Assembly (NCBI GenBank): GCA_964363305.1
Contig: CAYIHX010000017.1
Coordinates: forward strand, 7,206-71,205
Direction: 5' to 3'
DNA: 64,000 nt
Source: CAYIHX01 sp964363305
GTDB lineage: Bacteria > Bdellovibrionota > UBA1018
Under the pieces are notes generated by a model. The model saw nothing but the letters and a program-made list of their open reading frames with translations. It made no database searches and was not told the DNA's origin. Below, one piece after another: positions 8,282-16,740 of the stretch. Both the position numbers and the translations under genes were made by a program. The stretch's first letter is position 1. Each line of letters opens with the position of its first letter.

Positions 8282-9454
8282 ATGCCCTCGAAACACCCTT
8301 CTTGGATCCCGATGACTCGTCCGCTGGGAGGCGGGATCTACACCGTCTCAGCTGGAAACGGGGCGGCATGGAAGCAACAGCTTCGCTGGGCTGACGTTCT
8401 GGGACTCGAGTCCCCACAGAACTATGTCGAGCTGGAGGCCGCCTGGCGGATCTCCTTGGCAGACCTTCCGAAAGCGCGGGTTGCGCTGTTGGGAGTCCCG
8501 CTCGATACCGGTGCGGGCATTCGCCGAGGCGCGGCCTATGGTCCACGCGCGATTCGTGATGAGCTTCTGAGTAACCCGGGCTTTCACCAGGTGCTCCGCA
8601 GTCGACAGCTCATCGACCTCGGCGACGTGCTAGTGAATCCGCACCTCCTGCACGACGAGATGCTGAATCCGAAGCAGATCCGTGCCTCCCAGAACGAGAT
8701 GTATCCGCAGCTTAATCCGACCGCACGCGCGAAGCTCCCCGTGTCGGCGCTGTCGATGACGAAGGCCGTGCTGGGCGCGGTTCTCAAACAGCACCCTCAC
8801 CTGAAAATTTTCGTGATGGGCGGAGATCACTCCGTGGCCTGGCCCGTGAGTGAGGTGCTTCACAAGATTCATGGAAGAGCGCTGGGTATCGCGCAGCCGG
8901 ATGCGCATACCGACCTGCTCGCCACGCGCCTCGGCGTGAAGTACTGCTTCGGCACCTGGTCGTTTCACGCAAATAAGCTTCTGCAAAAGGATAAGCCCCG
9001 CGCCAAATCCGGCGCGCGTTTTGTGCAGTTCGGGATTCGCCAAACCGGGAAGGAGCGCTCGCATTGGGAGGGCCTCACGGGCGTGCGCCAGTTCTGGGCG
9101 GACGAAATCCTCAAGCGCCCGTCGAGCGAAATCATCGACGAGGCCGTTCGGAGTCTGAGGGCCGCCGGAGTGCGGAAGCTCTATTTTTCGAATGACATCG
9201 ATGGAACCGACGAAGCAGAGGCTTCCGCCACCGGCACTCCTGCTGCCGGGGGGCCGTCGTCGAAATTTTTCCTCGAACTGATTGCGCGGCTTGGCGCGGA
9301 GTTTGAGCTCGTGGGCGCTGACTTGATGGAGGTTGCGCCTGACCTGGGAAGCGACGCAGGGAAAAGGCAAACGCTCGCCTTGGCCGGTCAGTACGCGTGG
9401 GCCACTCTCGAGGCGCAGCTCAAGGGCCCAGGAGCGCCTCGAGCGCAGCCTTGA
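8282..9454 (+). CDS. Ureohydrolase (arginase/agmatinase superfamily)
   Basis: A 390-residue member of the binuclear manganese ureohydrolase superfamily, which releases urea or a formimidoyl product from guanidino compounds. The metal ligands are all visible: GGDHS at about residue 180, DAHTD at about residue 208, and the late DIDGTD at about residue 305. The early GVPLDTGAGIRRGAAYGPRA motif is also typical. The family is usually 300-330 residues; the extra length is an N-terminal extension of about 70 residues. Whether it is arginase, agmatinase or formimidoylglutamase cannot be decided, because SNDIDGTD differs from the usual DIDxxDP context. GAGG lies 4 nt before the ATG. The 3' end overlaps the converging protease gene by 35 bp. 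Confidence 0.82.
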   Translation: MPSKHPSWIPMTRPLGGGIYTVSAGNGAAWKQQLRWADVLGLESPQNYVELEAAWRISLADLPKARVALLGVPLDTGAGIRRGAAYGPRAIRDELLSNPGFHQVLRSRQLIDLGDVLVNPHLLHDEMLNPKQIRASQNEMYPQLNPTARAKLPVSALSMTKAVLGAVLKQHPHLKIFVMGGDHSVAWPVSEVLHKIHGRALGIAQPDAHTDLLATRLGVKYCFGTWSFHANKLLQKDKPRAKSGARFVQFGIRQTGKERSHWEGLTGVRQFWADEILKRPSSEIIDEAVRSLRAAGVRKLYFSNDIDGTDEAEASATGTPAAGGPSSKFFLELIARLGAEFELVGADLMEVAPDLGSDAGKRQTLALAGQYAWATLEAQLKGPGAPRAQP

Positions 9455-10376
9455 GTTCGGCCGATGTGCTGGGCAGCGAGGGGAGCGGTTCCCACGCACG
9501 TCTCAATGCGAAAGTCGAGATGCCGAAATTCAGAGACTCCCAAATTTCAGCGTGATGCGCGGCGGGCTCGGCAAGCCAGTCTGCTAACGAAAGCGAATGC
9601 TGCGCCAACGCGGGTTTCGGAACCACGCCGGCCCAGACCATGCCCACCCATTCTCCCGTGACGCGTTTCCAAACCGGCGAGCCACTGTCGCCTGGGGAGA
9701 CGTCGCAGCCGAGCACGAAAGACTGAACCGCATTTTCACCTGCGGGCTCGGGCGCGGTCGAGGGAGAGAAGAGTCGGCAATCGTCGTCACGGCTCAGCGT
9801 CTGAGGAATGGCCGAAGTGAACTGCCCCGCGACGCCGAAGCCAGATGTGGCGAGTGGGATGCCCGATTCGAATACCGGTGGCACGGGCAGACGGAGAGCG
9901 GGAAGGGACGGAGCACCGAAGCCTGCCTCCCAGCGGATCTCGATCAAGCTAGCATCGATGTTCTGCCAGGAGCCTAGCAGGCGAGCGCAGATGGCGTTTT
10001 GCCTGAGTCGTGGAAAGGAGATCGGCGAGCCTGTGCAGTCTTCTTCGTCGGAGACGACGTGTCGGTTGGTGAGCGCGTAAGAGTGTCCGGAGAACTCCCC
10101 GAGAAAATAGGTCGTGGCGTGGCGAAAGGCCCCAATTCTGTCGAGCCATTCTTGTTCGATGGTCGAAAGCGCGAGAGCCCGAGTTTCGTTGGGAGTGAGT
10201 CGAGACCAGACGTCGCCCACTCGATGTGCCTCCGGATTTCTTCCTGCGGAGGGGGGGTTCTTCCAGGAAGGGTCGTCCACACCGGGGAGCGCCCGGGGTT
10301 CGTAGAGCTTGATTTCACCGCATGCCGTGAGGGCGAAGGCGAGGAGGCCGGCGAAGGTGGGGAGGCTTCGGGCCAT
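9420..10376 (-). CDS. Trypsin-like serine protease lipoprotein
   Basis: The 318-residue product has a lipoprotein signal ending LTACGE (lipidated Cys at about residue 19). The chymotrypsin-fold triad is readable: His in LTNRHVVS at about residue 104, Asp probably in NIDASLIEI at about residue 140, and Ser in SPGDSGSPV at about residue 232. Cysteines around the His (EEDCTGS) and before the Ser (LGCDVS) may form disulphides. The overall form resembles V8/S1-type proteases that cut external protein. The ATG at 10376 directly follows the thrS stop at 10382, so the two may be cotranscribed although unrelated in function. Outer-membrane or periplasmic placement is inferred from the lipobox. Confidence 0.8.
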   Translation of the reverse strand: MARSLPTFAGLLAFALTACGEIKLYEPRALPGVDDPSWKNPPSAGRNPEAHRVGDVWSRLTPNETRALALSTIEQEWLDRIGAFRHATTYFLGEFSGHSYALTNRHVVSDEEDCTGSPISFPRLRQNAICARLLGSWQNIDASLIEIRWEAGFGAPSLPALRLPVPPVFESGIPLATSGFGVAGQFTSAIPQTLSRDDDCRLFSPSTAPEPAGENAVQSFVLGCDVSPGDSGSPVWKRVTGEWVGMVWAGVVPKPALAQHSLSLADWLAEPAAHHAEIWESLNFGISTFALRRAWEPLPSLPSTSAELKAALEALLGP

Positions 10377-10381
10377 GCACC

Positions 10382-12193
10382 CTACCTCTCCAATTCCAGC
10401 AGCGCCTGATCACGCACTTGGAGAGGGACTTCGCTCAGTTCAAGAAAGAGCGCGGTGATCTCTTCACGACTGATGACCTTTGATTCTTTTTCGCCATACT
10501 TTCGGACGGCGAACTGCCCGGCCTGCATCTCGCGGTCTCCGGCCACGAGCGTGAACGGAATCTTCGCCATCTGTGATTCGCGAGTTTTGAGGCCCATCGT
10601 CTCGTTGCGGGCGTCGACGTCGAGGCGGAAGCCCCGCTTGCGAAGTGCTTGATAGAACTCGTTGCAGTAGGTGGCGTGCGCATCACCGATCGGCACCAGG
10701 CGCGCTTGGATCGGAGCGAGCCAGAACGGAAACGCCCCGGCCGTGTGCTCGATCAAGATCCCCATGAAGCGTTCGATCGATCCGAGCACCGCTCGATGTA
10801 CCATCACCGGGCGTTGAGCCGAGTTGTTCGAGTCGACGTAGTCGAGCTTGAAGCGCTCGGGTAGATTGAAGTCGAGCTGAATCGTACCGAGTTGATGGTA
10901 GCGCTTCAGAGCGTCTCGGACGTTGAAGTCGATCTTGGGTCCGTAAAAAGCGCCATCTCCTTCGTTGATTTCATAGGGCTTGCCGAGGGCATCGAGCACG
11001 CGACGAAGGCCGTCTTCGGCTTTGTCCCAGAGGTCGTCCGAACCCACGCGCTTTTCAGGGCGGGTTGAAAGGTAGATTTTGACGTCGGAGAAAGCGAAGA
11101 GCTCGTAAGTGGTGAGAATCATCTTCACGACTTTGTTGATCTCTTTCTCGATCTGATCGGCCGTGCAGAAAATATGGGCATCGTCTTGGCAGAATGAACG
11201 AACGCGCGTGAGGCCGGCCGTCACACCCGATTTTTCGTACCGGTGCAAGCGTCCGAAGTCGGCCAAACGGAGGGGAAGGTCACGGTAGGATCGCTTTTGC
11301 GAAGCATAGACGAAAGTCGAAGCCGGGCAGTTCATCGGCTTCACGGCAAACTGGCGCTCGTCGATCTCGGTAAAATACATCGCGTCGCGATAGTTGTCGT
11401 AGTGGCCGGAGGTCTTCCAGAGGGCGACATCCATGATCTGCGGCGTGATGATTTCTTCGTACTCGTAGGGGCCGTAGAGATCGCGGATGTACTTCGTCAA
11501 CGCGTTATAGATGATCGTGCCCTTCGGGTGGAAAAAGGGCGAAGCCGGCGCCTCCGGATGCATGCTGAACAGGTCGAGCTCTTTGCCGAGCTTGCGATGG
11601 TCGCGCTTCTTCGATTCCTCGAGCATCGTCAGATGCTCCTGCAACTCCTCCTGCGTGAGAAACGCCACGCCATAGATGCGGGTCAGCTGCGGATTTTTTT
11701 CGTTTCCGCGCCAGTAAGCGCCGGCTAACGACATCAGCTTCACGGCCTTGATCTCGTTGACGTACTTGACGTGGGGGCCGCGGCAGAGATCCGTGAAATC
11801 TCCCTCGGTATAAGTCGAGACGGTCGTTGCGCCAGCTTGGTCTCGTAGGTTCTCGATGATCTCGACCTTGAAGGGCTGGTTGAGTTTCTTGAATATCGCG
11901 ATGGCTTCTTCAATGGAGTGCTCGTTGCGCACGAAGGCTTTGCGCTCTTTGAAGACCTTCTTCATCTCGGCTTCGATCTTGGGGAGGTCTTCCGGCGTGA
12001 GCTTCACGTCGCCCAGGTCGACGTCGTAATAGAAGCCGTTTTCGACGGTCGGGCCGATGCCAAACTTGGCCTGGGGCCAGAGGCGTGCGACGGCATGGGC
12101 CATGACGTGAGCCGCCGAATGTCGGACGGTTTCGATATTGGAGTGAATCTCGGGCTCTTCGAAGTCTTTGAGGGAGGACATAGGTGTTGCCAA
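10382..12193 (-). CDS. thrS: Threonyl-tRNA synthetase lacking the TGS domain
   Basis: Charges tRNA-Thr with threonine in the cytoplasm. The 603-residue protein contains the editing domain (HSAAH near residue 25 and DLCRGPHV near residue 160 supply the His/Cys site). The class II catalytic core has MNCPAS (zinc Cys), RVRSFCQDDAHIF (motif 2 and zinc His) and MVHRAVLGSIERF (motif 3), followed by the anticodon-binding domain. The N-terminal TGS domain of about 60 residues present in E. coli ThrRS is absent: the editing domain begins within 25 residues of the start. The frame opens with TTG at 12193 behind GAGG; an ATG at 12181 is an alternative. A strong terminator for the upstream lipoprotein gene lies just before the start, so its promoter must be very close or read-through must occur. 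Confidence 0.93.
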   Translation of the reverse strand: MATPMSSLKDFEEPEIHSNIETVRHSAAHVMAHAVARLWPQAKFGIGPTVENGFYYDVDLGDVKLTPEDLPKIEAEMKKVFKERKAFVRNEHSIEEAIAIFKKLNQPFKVEIIENLRDQAGATTVSTYTEGDFTDLCRGPHVKYVNEIKAVKLMSLAGAYWRGNEKNPQLTRIYGVAFLTQEELQEHLTMLEESKKRDHRKLGKELDLFSMHPEAPASPFFHPKGTIIYNALTKYIRDLYGPYEYEEIITPQIMDVALWKTSGHYDNYRDAMYFTEIDERQFAVKPMNCPASTFVYASQKRSYRDLPLRLADFGRLHRYEKSGVTAGLTRVRSFCQDDAHIFCTADQIEKEINKVVKMILTTYELFAFSDVKIYLSTRPEKRVGSDDLWDKAEDGLRRVLDALGKPYEINEGDGAFYGPKIDFNVRDALKRYHQLGTIQLDFNLPERFKLDYVDSNNSAQRPVMVHRAVLGSIERFMGILIEHTAGAFPFWLAPIQARLVPIGDAHATYCNEFYQALRKRGFRLDVDARNETMGLKTRESQMAKIPFTLVAGDREMQAGQFAVRKYGEKESKVISREEITALFLELSEVPLQVRDQALLELER

Positions 12194-12210
12194 GCTACCT
12201 CAGAAAGCAA

Positions 12211-12241
12211 AAACCCGGAAGAGGAGGCCTCTTCCGGGTTT
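12211..12241 (-). terminator. Rho-independent terminator
   Basis: AAACCCGGAAGAG (12211-12223) pairs perfectly with CTCTTCCGGGTTT (12229-12241) across a 5-nt loop, a 13-bp stem. Read on the reverse strand it is followed by a run of T, so it fits as the terminator of the lipoprotein gene ending at 12264. Confidence 0.85.
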
Positions 12242-12263
12242 CAGATTTAAAAATCCAAAGCGC

Positions 12264-13553
12264 TTATTGCTCCGTGACGCCCATGAAAGTAGCGGTTACG
12301 CCGGAAACCGTGCCGGAGCCGTATCCGCCTGAAGCCGCCGTGAAGGTGGCCGCGTTCAGGGAGACGGTTTGCGTTCCTCCCGCAGTTTGAGTCGTTGAGC
12401 GGATCAGGCTGGTGACGATGTCGTTCGCTTCCCAGTTCTTGAGGGTGACAGCGCCCGAGGCCGCGGTGACGGAATAGGGCGAGAAGGACTTCTGAAGAAC
12501 AGTGCTCGTGGCGCCATGCTTGACGCGAGTTTGAGCACCAACGATGGTGCCCGTCCCGACGTCGGCTAAGGCGCCCACGTAGTAGAGGTCTACGATGATG
12601 CTTCCACCCGTTAGGCCGGAGATGCCTGAAAGTTCATACTGTTCGCGAATCGTCTTCTGGGTAGTCGATCGCAGAATAGGAGAAACGTCCAGGTTCGGGT
12701 ACACCATAACTCGGGTGCCGTCTTTGTAGGTCGCTTCCGTGCCCCATCCGCCTGCGCCTTCCACTCCTCCGTAGACCGCGCCCACCGGATTGAAGGCCAG
12801 GTCGAGGACGTAGTCTTCACCTCCCCTGATCTCAACCGGTTGTTGAAATCGGAAAAAGCGTCCGCCGCCTTGGCCACCGAGGGTCGCCGTCGCTTGAGTG
12901 CATGAAGTCATGTCTGACACGGTAGTGGTTTGGCGAAGGTCATTGCCGGAGCTGGAGTCGACGACGGTCCCGCCCGTACAGGTGCGCATATTTGCGGCAT
13001 TTGTCGCGCTGAACTTGGCATTCATCTTGAATGGTTTACGAACCTCGATGATCCCATAATTGTAGGTCCCCGCGCTGACCGTGTTCGTTCGTGCGGCAAA
13101 AGCGGCGATGGACGTCGCACTCATGAGGTCGAGCCAGTTGTCAGCGTTGGTATCGGCCTCGGCATGGGTAATTTTATAGGTATCATAAGCATTGTCGCCC
13201 CCACCGCCCTCGTAAAGAGTCGCGCAGGCGCCGTCTTTTTGGTAGGAGGTGCCGGAGATGGTCAGCTTCTCGCAGAGCTCGATTTTGGTGATGAAAAACT
13301 GAAGCGAGCTGAGTTGGGTCGCGCTCCCGTCGACTTGGCCGACGTCACCCGAGGCGAAGCTTTGAACCGGGGATTTGCCCTGGAGCGAATCGAAGAGATT
13401 TTGGCCTTGCCAGCGCAGGTTCTGTAGGTTGACGACGTTGCTGATCCCGTTTACGGCGAAACGGGCGCTGACGTTACCGGAGCCTCCGCAAGCGGACACT
13501 CCGAGAGCGGCAAGGGCAAGAGCAAGAAATTGAAAACGAGTGGACAGTAGCAT
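12264..13553 (-). CDS. Lipoprotein, paralogue of the one at 15009-16286
   Basis: A 429-residue protein with a signal peptide ending GVSACGGSG (lipobox at Cys about 22). The rest is Gly/Ser/Thr-rich and probably all-beta. It aligns end to end with the product of 15009-16286: both have an F-A-x-G-D-x-G segment, an aromatic/charged stretch (FFITKIELC here, YFREIKIC there), TVSAGTYNYGIIEV, a central SDMTSC, and LDLAFN about 260 residues in. The conserved cysteines suggest disulphides outside the cytoplasm. No known domain is recognised; it could be a surface or adhesion-type lipoprotein. GGAGG 7 nt upstream supports the ATG at 13553. A strong terminator follows at 12211-12241. Confidence 0.75.
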   Translation of the reverse strand: MLLSTRFQFLALALAALGVSACGGSGNVSARFAVNGISNVVNLQNLRWQGQNLFDSLQGKSPVQSFASGDVGQVDGSATQLSSLQFFITKIELCEKLTISGTSYQKDGACATLYEGGGGDNAYDTYKITHAEADTNADNWLDLMSATSIAAFAARTNTVSAGTYNYGIIEVRKPFKMNAKFSATNAANMRTCTGGTVVDSSSGNDLRQTTTVSDMTSCTQATATLGGQGGGRFFRFQQPVEIRGGEDYVLDLAFNPVGAVYGGVEGAGGWGTEATYKDGTRVMVYPNLDVSPILRSTTQKTIREQYELSGISGLTGGSIIVDLYYVGALADVGTGTIVGAQTRVKHGATSTVLQKSFSPYSVTAASGAVTLKNWEANDIVTSLIRSTTQTAGGTQTVSLNAATFTAASGGYGSGTVSGVTATFMGVTEQ

Positions 13554-13698
13554 TGCATTTCCTCCATGAAGATGCGGGTTTTTTTAAGCATACGCGGGAT
13601 GGGTGGTTTGGCAATTACGAAGTCGCTACTCGGCGTGTCATTACGCATGGATTCCTGTCAGGAATTGACGACACACCCGGTGACCGATTAGTGCGTGA

Positions 13699-14202
13699 GT
13701 GATGAGCTCTGAAATTTCGATGGAGAAGTCCAGCTTGCGTCCCGCAACCGCGGACGATCTTCCCGCTCTGCTGGCGATCGAGCAGCACGTGCATGTCGCG
13801 CCTTGGATCGCCCCGCATTTCGAGGCGGAGCTGGCGAAGCCCTACAGTCATTTTCTGGTCCTGACGGATGACGAGACGGATTCCGAGATCATGGGCTACG
13901 TCGTCTATTGGGTGATGTTTGACGAGGCTCAGATTCTGAACGTAGCCGTGGCGCTTCCGTATCGGGGCCTGGGTAAGGGGCAGCTCCTCGTGCAGCACGC
14001 GGTCAAGGATGCGCTTGCCCGCGGATTGAAACGAGTGGTGCTCGATGTTCGGAAGTCGAATCTCCCGGCTATTCAGCTGTACCAGAAGGTCGGCTTTCTG
14101 ATTTCGAAGGTTCAGAAGGGGTTCTACTCGAATGGCGAAGACGGCTACGCGATGGAGCTTCCGCTGGTCGGCGAGGACGTCGCGAAGACGCTGGCCTTCT
14201 AG
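13699..14202 (+). CDS. rimI: RimI-like GNAT N-acetyltransferase
   Basis: A GNAT acetyltransferase of 167 residues, most like RimI, which acetylates the N-terminal alanine of ribosomal protein S18. It shows the acetyl-CoA binding loop YRGLGKGQLLVQ at about residue 92, then VVLDVRKSNLPAIQLYQKVGF and a C-terminal GFYSNGEDGYAMEL, the usual RimI order. GTG at 13699 is immediately followed by ATG at 13702; either may be used, and the Shine-Dalgarno is weak. It stands alone on the forward strand between two lipoprotein genes and overlaps the converging hepT gene by 4 bp. The specific substrate is inferred from family resemblance only. Confidence 0.8.
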   Translation: MMSSEISMEKSSLRPATADDLPALLAIEQHVHVAPWIAPHFEAELAKPYSHFLVLTDDETDSEIMGYVVYWVMFDEAQILNVAVALPYRGLGKGQLLVQHAVKDALARGLKRVVLDVRKSNLPAIQLYQKVGFLISKVQKGFYSNGEDGYAMELPLVGEDVAKTLAF

Positions 14203-14543
14203 AGGGGGGTGTCGTCGAGCAGAAGAGGTTCGATCTTCGCCCGAAGCATGGAGAGGTCGTTCTGAGCGGTCTGCCAGACCTCGTCAAGGTCCACTTCGTG
14301 GTAGCCGTGAATCAGCCGGTTCCTCATTCCACGGATCTGAGCCCAGGGGATATGGGAGTGTTTTTTCGTATAGGGATCGGGGAGTCGCCCGGCCGCTTCA
14401 CCTATGATTAAGAGCTGGTGAATGACGGCCGATTGAGTTTTTTGGTCAAAAAGAAATTCGTCTCGCGACATCACGCCGAGAAAGTCATGGGTGAGTTGGA
14501 TGGCCATGAGGATGTCTTGGATTATCCCTTTTTCAAGCAGCAT
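14199..14543 (-). CDS. hepT: HepT-like HEPN ribonuclease toxin
   Basis: HEPN-family toxin of 114 residues, the expected size. The active motif R-x4-H-x-Y is intact as RNRLIHGY at about residues 74-81. HepT toxins cleave RNA, or tRNA in studied cases. They are neutralised by the MNT-type partner, which adds AMP groups to the tyrosine of this motif (type VII toxin-antitoxin). The start overlaps the end of mntA by 11 bp, so the antitoxin is made first, which fits the usual order. The stop overlaps the converging rimI gene by 4 bp. Activity is inferred from the complete motif. Confidence 0.85.
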   Translation of the reverse strand: MLLEKGIIQDILMAIQLTHDFLGVMSRDEFLFDQKTQSAVIHQLLIIGEAAGRLPDPYTKKHSHIPWAQIRGMRNRLIHGYHEVDLDEVWQTAQNDLSMLRAKIEPLLLDDTPL

Positions 14544-14871
14544 AGAACTCCTGCTTGCTGCCTAAAATTTCACCTTTTCGGTAGGGGTTCCGGCTCTGTT
14601 CGATGGCCCGCTTTGAAACGAGATCGACTCGTCTTCCGAGGAGGGCTTCAAAGTCAGCCTCCATTTGTGCGTGGTCGAAGAGACCCCATTGGGCCGTCGA
14701 ATCGAACGCAACCAAGAGATCGACGTCGCTTTCCGGATTGAATCGATCCGTGAGAATGGACCCAAAATAATCGAGCGATTGAATTTTCCACCTTTGGCAA
14801 AGACGGAGAACCGCCTCCCGCTCCGGAACCGACGGTAAATTTGTTCTTAGCGGAGCGTCATTCCATCTCAT
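14533..14871 (-). CDS. mntA: MntA-like minimal nucleotidyltransferase antitoxin
   Basis: A 112-residue MNT-fold protein with the catalytic signature GS-x10-DVD (from FGSILTDR to SDVDLLVAF, about residues 37-55), exactly the spacing used by HepT-partner nucleotidyltransferases. It should modify the toxin tyrosine with AMP and block its RNase activity. I took the ATG at 14871. The open frame runs further upstream, but that part crosses the terminator of the neighbouring lipoprotein gene. A possible promoter (TTGACG, 17 bp, TTTCAA on the reverse strand at 14881-14909) sits immediately upstream, leaving a very short leader. The pair lies between two paralogous lipoprotein genes. Confidence 0.85.
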   Translation of the reverse strand: MRWNDAPLRTNLPSVPEREAVLRLCQRWKIQSLDYFGSILTDRFNPESDVDLLVAFDSTAQWGLFDHAQMEADFEALLGRRVDLVSKRAIEQSRNPYRKGEILGSKQEFYAA

Positions 14872-14951
14872 GCCAGTAAATTGAAACACTCCGGCAAAAC
14901 AACCGTCAACCCCCCGTTTCGGAGAAAGGGTGGAGAAGGTGAGTACGGGCA

Positions 14952-14984
14952 AAAAAAGACGGCCCTGTCGCCAGGGCCGTCTGT
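14952..14984 (-). terminator. Rho-independent terminator
   Basis: Read on the reverse strand, AGACGGCCCTG pairs with CAGGGCCGTCT around a GCGA tetraloop and is followed by seven T. It is placed 25 bp after the stop of the lipoprotein gene at 15009. Confidence 0.92.
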
Positions 14985-15008
14985 CAAACCAAGTGGGGTC
15001 TCGCTGAG

Positions 15009-16286
15009 TTAGTTGAGTGTGTAGACGGTCGGGGCAGGATAAGTCGCTGTTACCGTTGCCGCACCGCAACTCGTCAGCATGTAGCCTCCAGACGAGTGGG
15101 TCGGGCAGGAGATCGTGCCCGAGGTCCCCGCGCGATCGAGAATCAGGCTCGTACTGTCGTCCCATGACTTGAAGGTCACCGTCGTGCCCGACTGTGCCAC
15201 CGAGTAGGCGTACAGGCTGAACGTCGACAGATCGACGTTGCTGGTGCCGCTCGTCGTTTGGACCGGGGTGATCATGGCGGCCAGGACCGTTTTGTCGGCG
15301 TCAGCGCTGTTATAGTACAGCTCGACCCGTAGCTGCCAATCGGCAGAGCTTGCGGGCGTGAGGAGGTACTGCTCGACCTTGGTGGTCTCGGTCGATTTGC
15401 GCGGCACCGGGACCATGCGAAGCATGGGGACCTGCAAGCCGACGCCGCCCGATGTTTTGTAGTTGTAGTTCCCGCCCGCTGCGCCGCCCTTGACCTGCTG
15501 AGCCAGGTTGAAAGCCAAGTCCAGTTCGACTGTGTCGCCGCCGGCAACCGTGAAGGGCCTGAGGAATTTGAAGGAGGTGTTCGCAGTGCCGAGCCACACC
15601 ATCGCCTCGGCTGGGCTACCGCAGGATGTTACGTCGCTGCTGATGGAGTTGGTCGTCACGACACCATCGCCTCCGGTGGAGTCGGTATCCGTGACGGTCG
15701 CTGAGGTCGTGCACACCGCGGTGGTGCTATTGACCTTCGCGTTGACCTTGACCCAGTGGTGGGCCTCGATCACGCCGTAGTTGTATTCGCCGGCACTCAC
15801 GGTAGCGGCGGTGGTCAGGCTGGTGCGGTCAGCGGCGGAGAGTACGTCGAAGTACTTGCCGGTACTGGCGCTCGCCGCTGCCGCGCGGTTGAAGGAGGTG
15901 GCGGCTTGGGCGGTATTGGTGATTTCGTAGGCGTCTGACAGATTGGAATACACCGTAGAGCAGCCGGATTGGCCGGAATAACCTGAGCCCGACACGGTCA
16001 GTGAATTACAGATCTTGATTTCGCGAAAATACATCTGGAAGGAGGTGAGGCCTCCGGCGGCCACTGCCGCTTCGCCGTAGTCGCCGGCGGCAAAGTTCTC
16101 GAGCTGCGCGCGTTCGCGGCGAAGAACTTCGTCGTAGGTCTCGATCTTTTGGGTCTTGGCGTTGAGCATCGTCGCCGTCGACATGCTTTTGACGTTCATC
16201 GTAACGGTGCCGGAGCCGCCGCAGCCCGCCGCCGCCAGCGTGGCGCCCGCAAAGGTGGTAACGCAAAGAATTCTTTTCAATGACAT
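15009..16286 (-). CDS. Lipoprotein, paralogue of the one at 12264-13553
   Basis: A 425-residue lipoprotein with signal peptide ending LAAAGCGGSG. Its Gly/Ser/Thr-rich body shares with the paralogue the order of motifs: FAAGDYG, YFREIKICNS, TVSAGEYNYGVIEA, ISSDVTSC and ELDLAFN. The start is the ATG at 16286, preceded by a perfect AGGAGG at 7 nt; the longer frame to 16352 lacks this. The strong ribosome site and terminator suggest high expression as a single gene. The two paralogues are now separated by rimI and a toxin-antitoxin pair, which may have entered between tandem duplicates. Function unknown. Confidence 0.77.
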   Translation of the reverse strand: MSLKRILCVTTFAGATLAAAGCGGSGTVTMNVKSMSTATMLNAKTQKIETYDEVLRRERAQLENFAAGDYGEAAVAAGGLTSFQMYFREIKICNSLTVSGSGYSGQSGCSTVYSNLSDAYEITNTAQAATSFNRAAAASASTGKYFDVLSAADRTSLTTAATVSAGEYNYGVIEAHHWVKVNAKVNSTTAVCTTSATVTDTDSTGGDGVVTTNSISSDVTSCGSPAEAMVWLGTANTSFKFLRPFTVAGGDTVELDLAFNLAQQVKGGAAGGNYNYKTSGGVGLQVPMLRMVPVPRKSTETTKVEQYLLTPASSADWQLRVELYYNSADADKTVLAAMITPVQTTSGTSNVDLSTFSLYAYSVAQSGTTVTFKSWDDSTSLILDRAGTSGTISCPTHSSGGYMLTSCGAATVTATYPAPTVYTLN

Positions 16287-16422
16287 GGCAATCCTCCTGG
16301 ATTTAGTTGAGTGGTTCTGGGAAATGGTGCCGAAGCAAAAATTTTCTGGCAAGGTAAAATTAAGGTAAATCTAACTTAATAATTAGCGCACAACGTCAAA
16401 CACGGGAAGGGGGCAAAGGGTC

Positions 16423-16740
16423 ATGGTAAAGCTGGGTTCAAATCGCGAAGCTTCCCTCGGTGATTTTTTGGCGCAGGCCCGCCGGGCGAGCGAGCTGACC
16501 TTGGTCGAGGTTGCGCAGCGGTTAGGGTTGAAGAGCCCTCAGTCGGTTTGGGATTGGGAGAACGGAAAAGGGTCCGGTATTCCGGCTGACATGCTGCTGC
16601 GTTTGGTGAAGTTGTATCGGATCTCCGAGAGCGAGGCCTACGAGCAGCTGCTGCAGTTTCATCGGAGCCGTGCGGAGCGCAAAGCCCATGACAAGTTCGA
16701 AGAGGCTCGCGCTCGGTTCAAGAAAACGGGGAAACCATGA
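16423..16740 (+). CDS. XRE-family helix-turn-helix regulator
   Basis: A 105-residue DNA-binding protein. The helix-turn-helix lies at about residues 20-55 (LVEVAQRLGLKSPQSVWDWE), followed by RLVKLYRIS, the typical XRE layout. The C-terminal 30 residues are highly charged and helical (RAERKAHDKFEEARARF). A GGGAAGGGGG tract upstream of the ATG may act as ribosome site. The stop overlaps the next start as ATGA, so the two are translationally coupled, suggesting they act together. Target genes unknown; self-regulation would be usual for the family. Confidence 0.8.
   Translation: MVKLGSNREASLGDFLAQARRASELTLVEVAQRLGLKSPQSVWDWENGKGSGIPADMLLRLVKLYRISESEAYEQLLQFHRSRAERKAHDKFEEARARFKKTGKP

Noticed and set aside
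11243..11728. Forward ORF of 161 codons inside thrS
   Set aside because: Antisense to a well-conserved synthetase and without ribosome site; a shadow.
16305..16355. A degenerate REPIN half upstream of the lipoprotein at 16286 (GAAAATTTTTGCTTCGGCA on the reverse strand)
   Set aside because: Resemblance to copy D is partial and neither hairpin pairs, so it is not counted as a copy.
16430..16450. tRNA T-loop-like GGTTCAAATC
   Set aside because: It lies inside the XRE coding sequence and no cloverleaf can be built around it.
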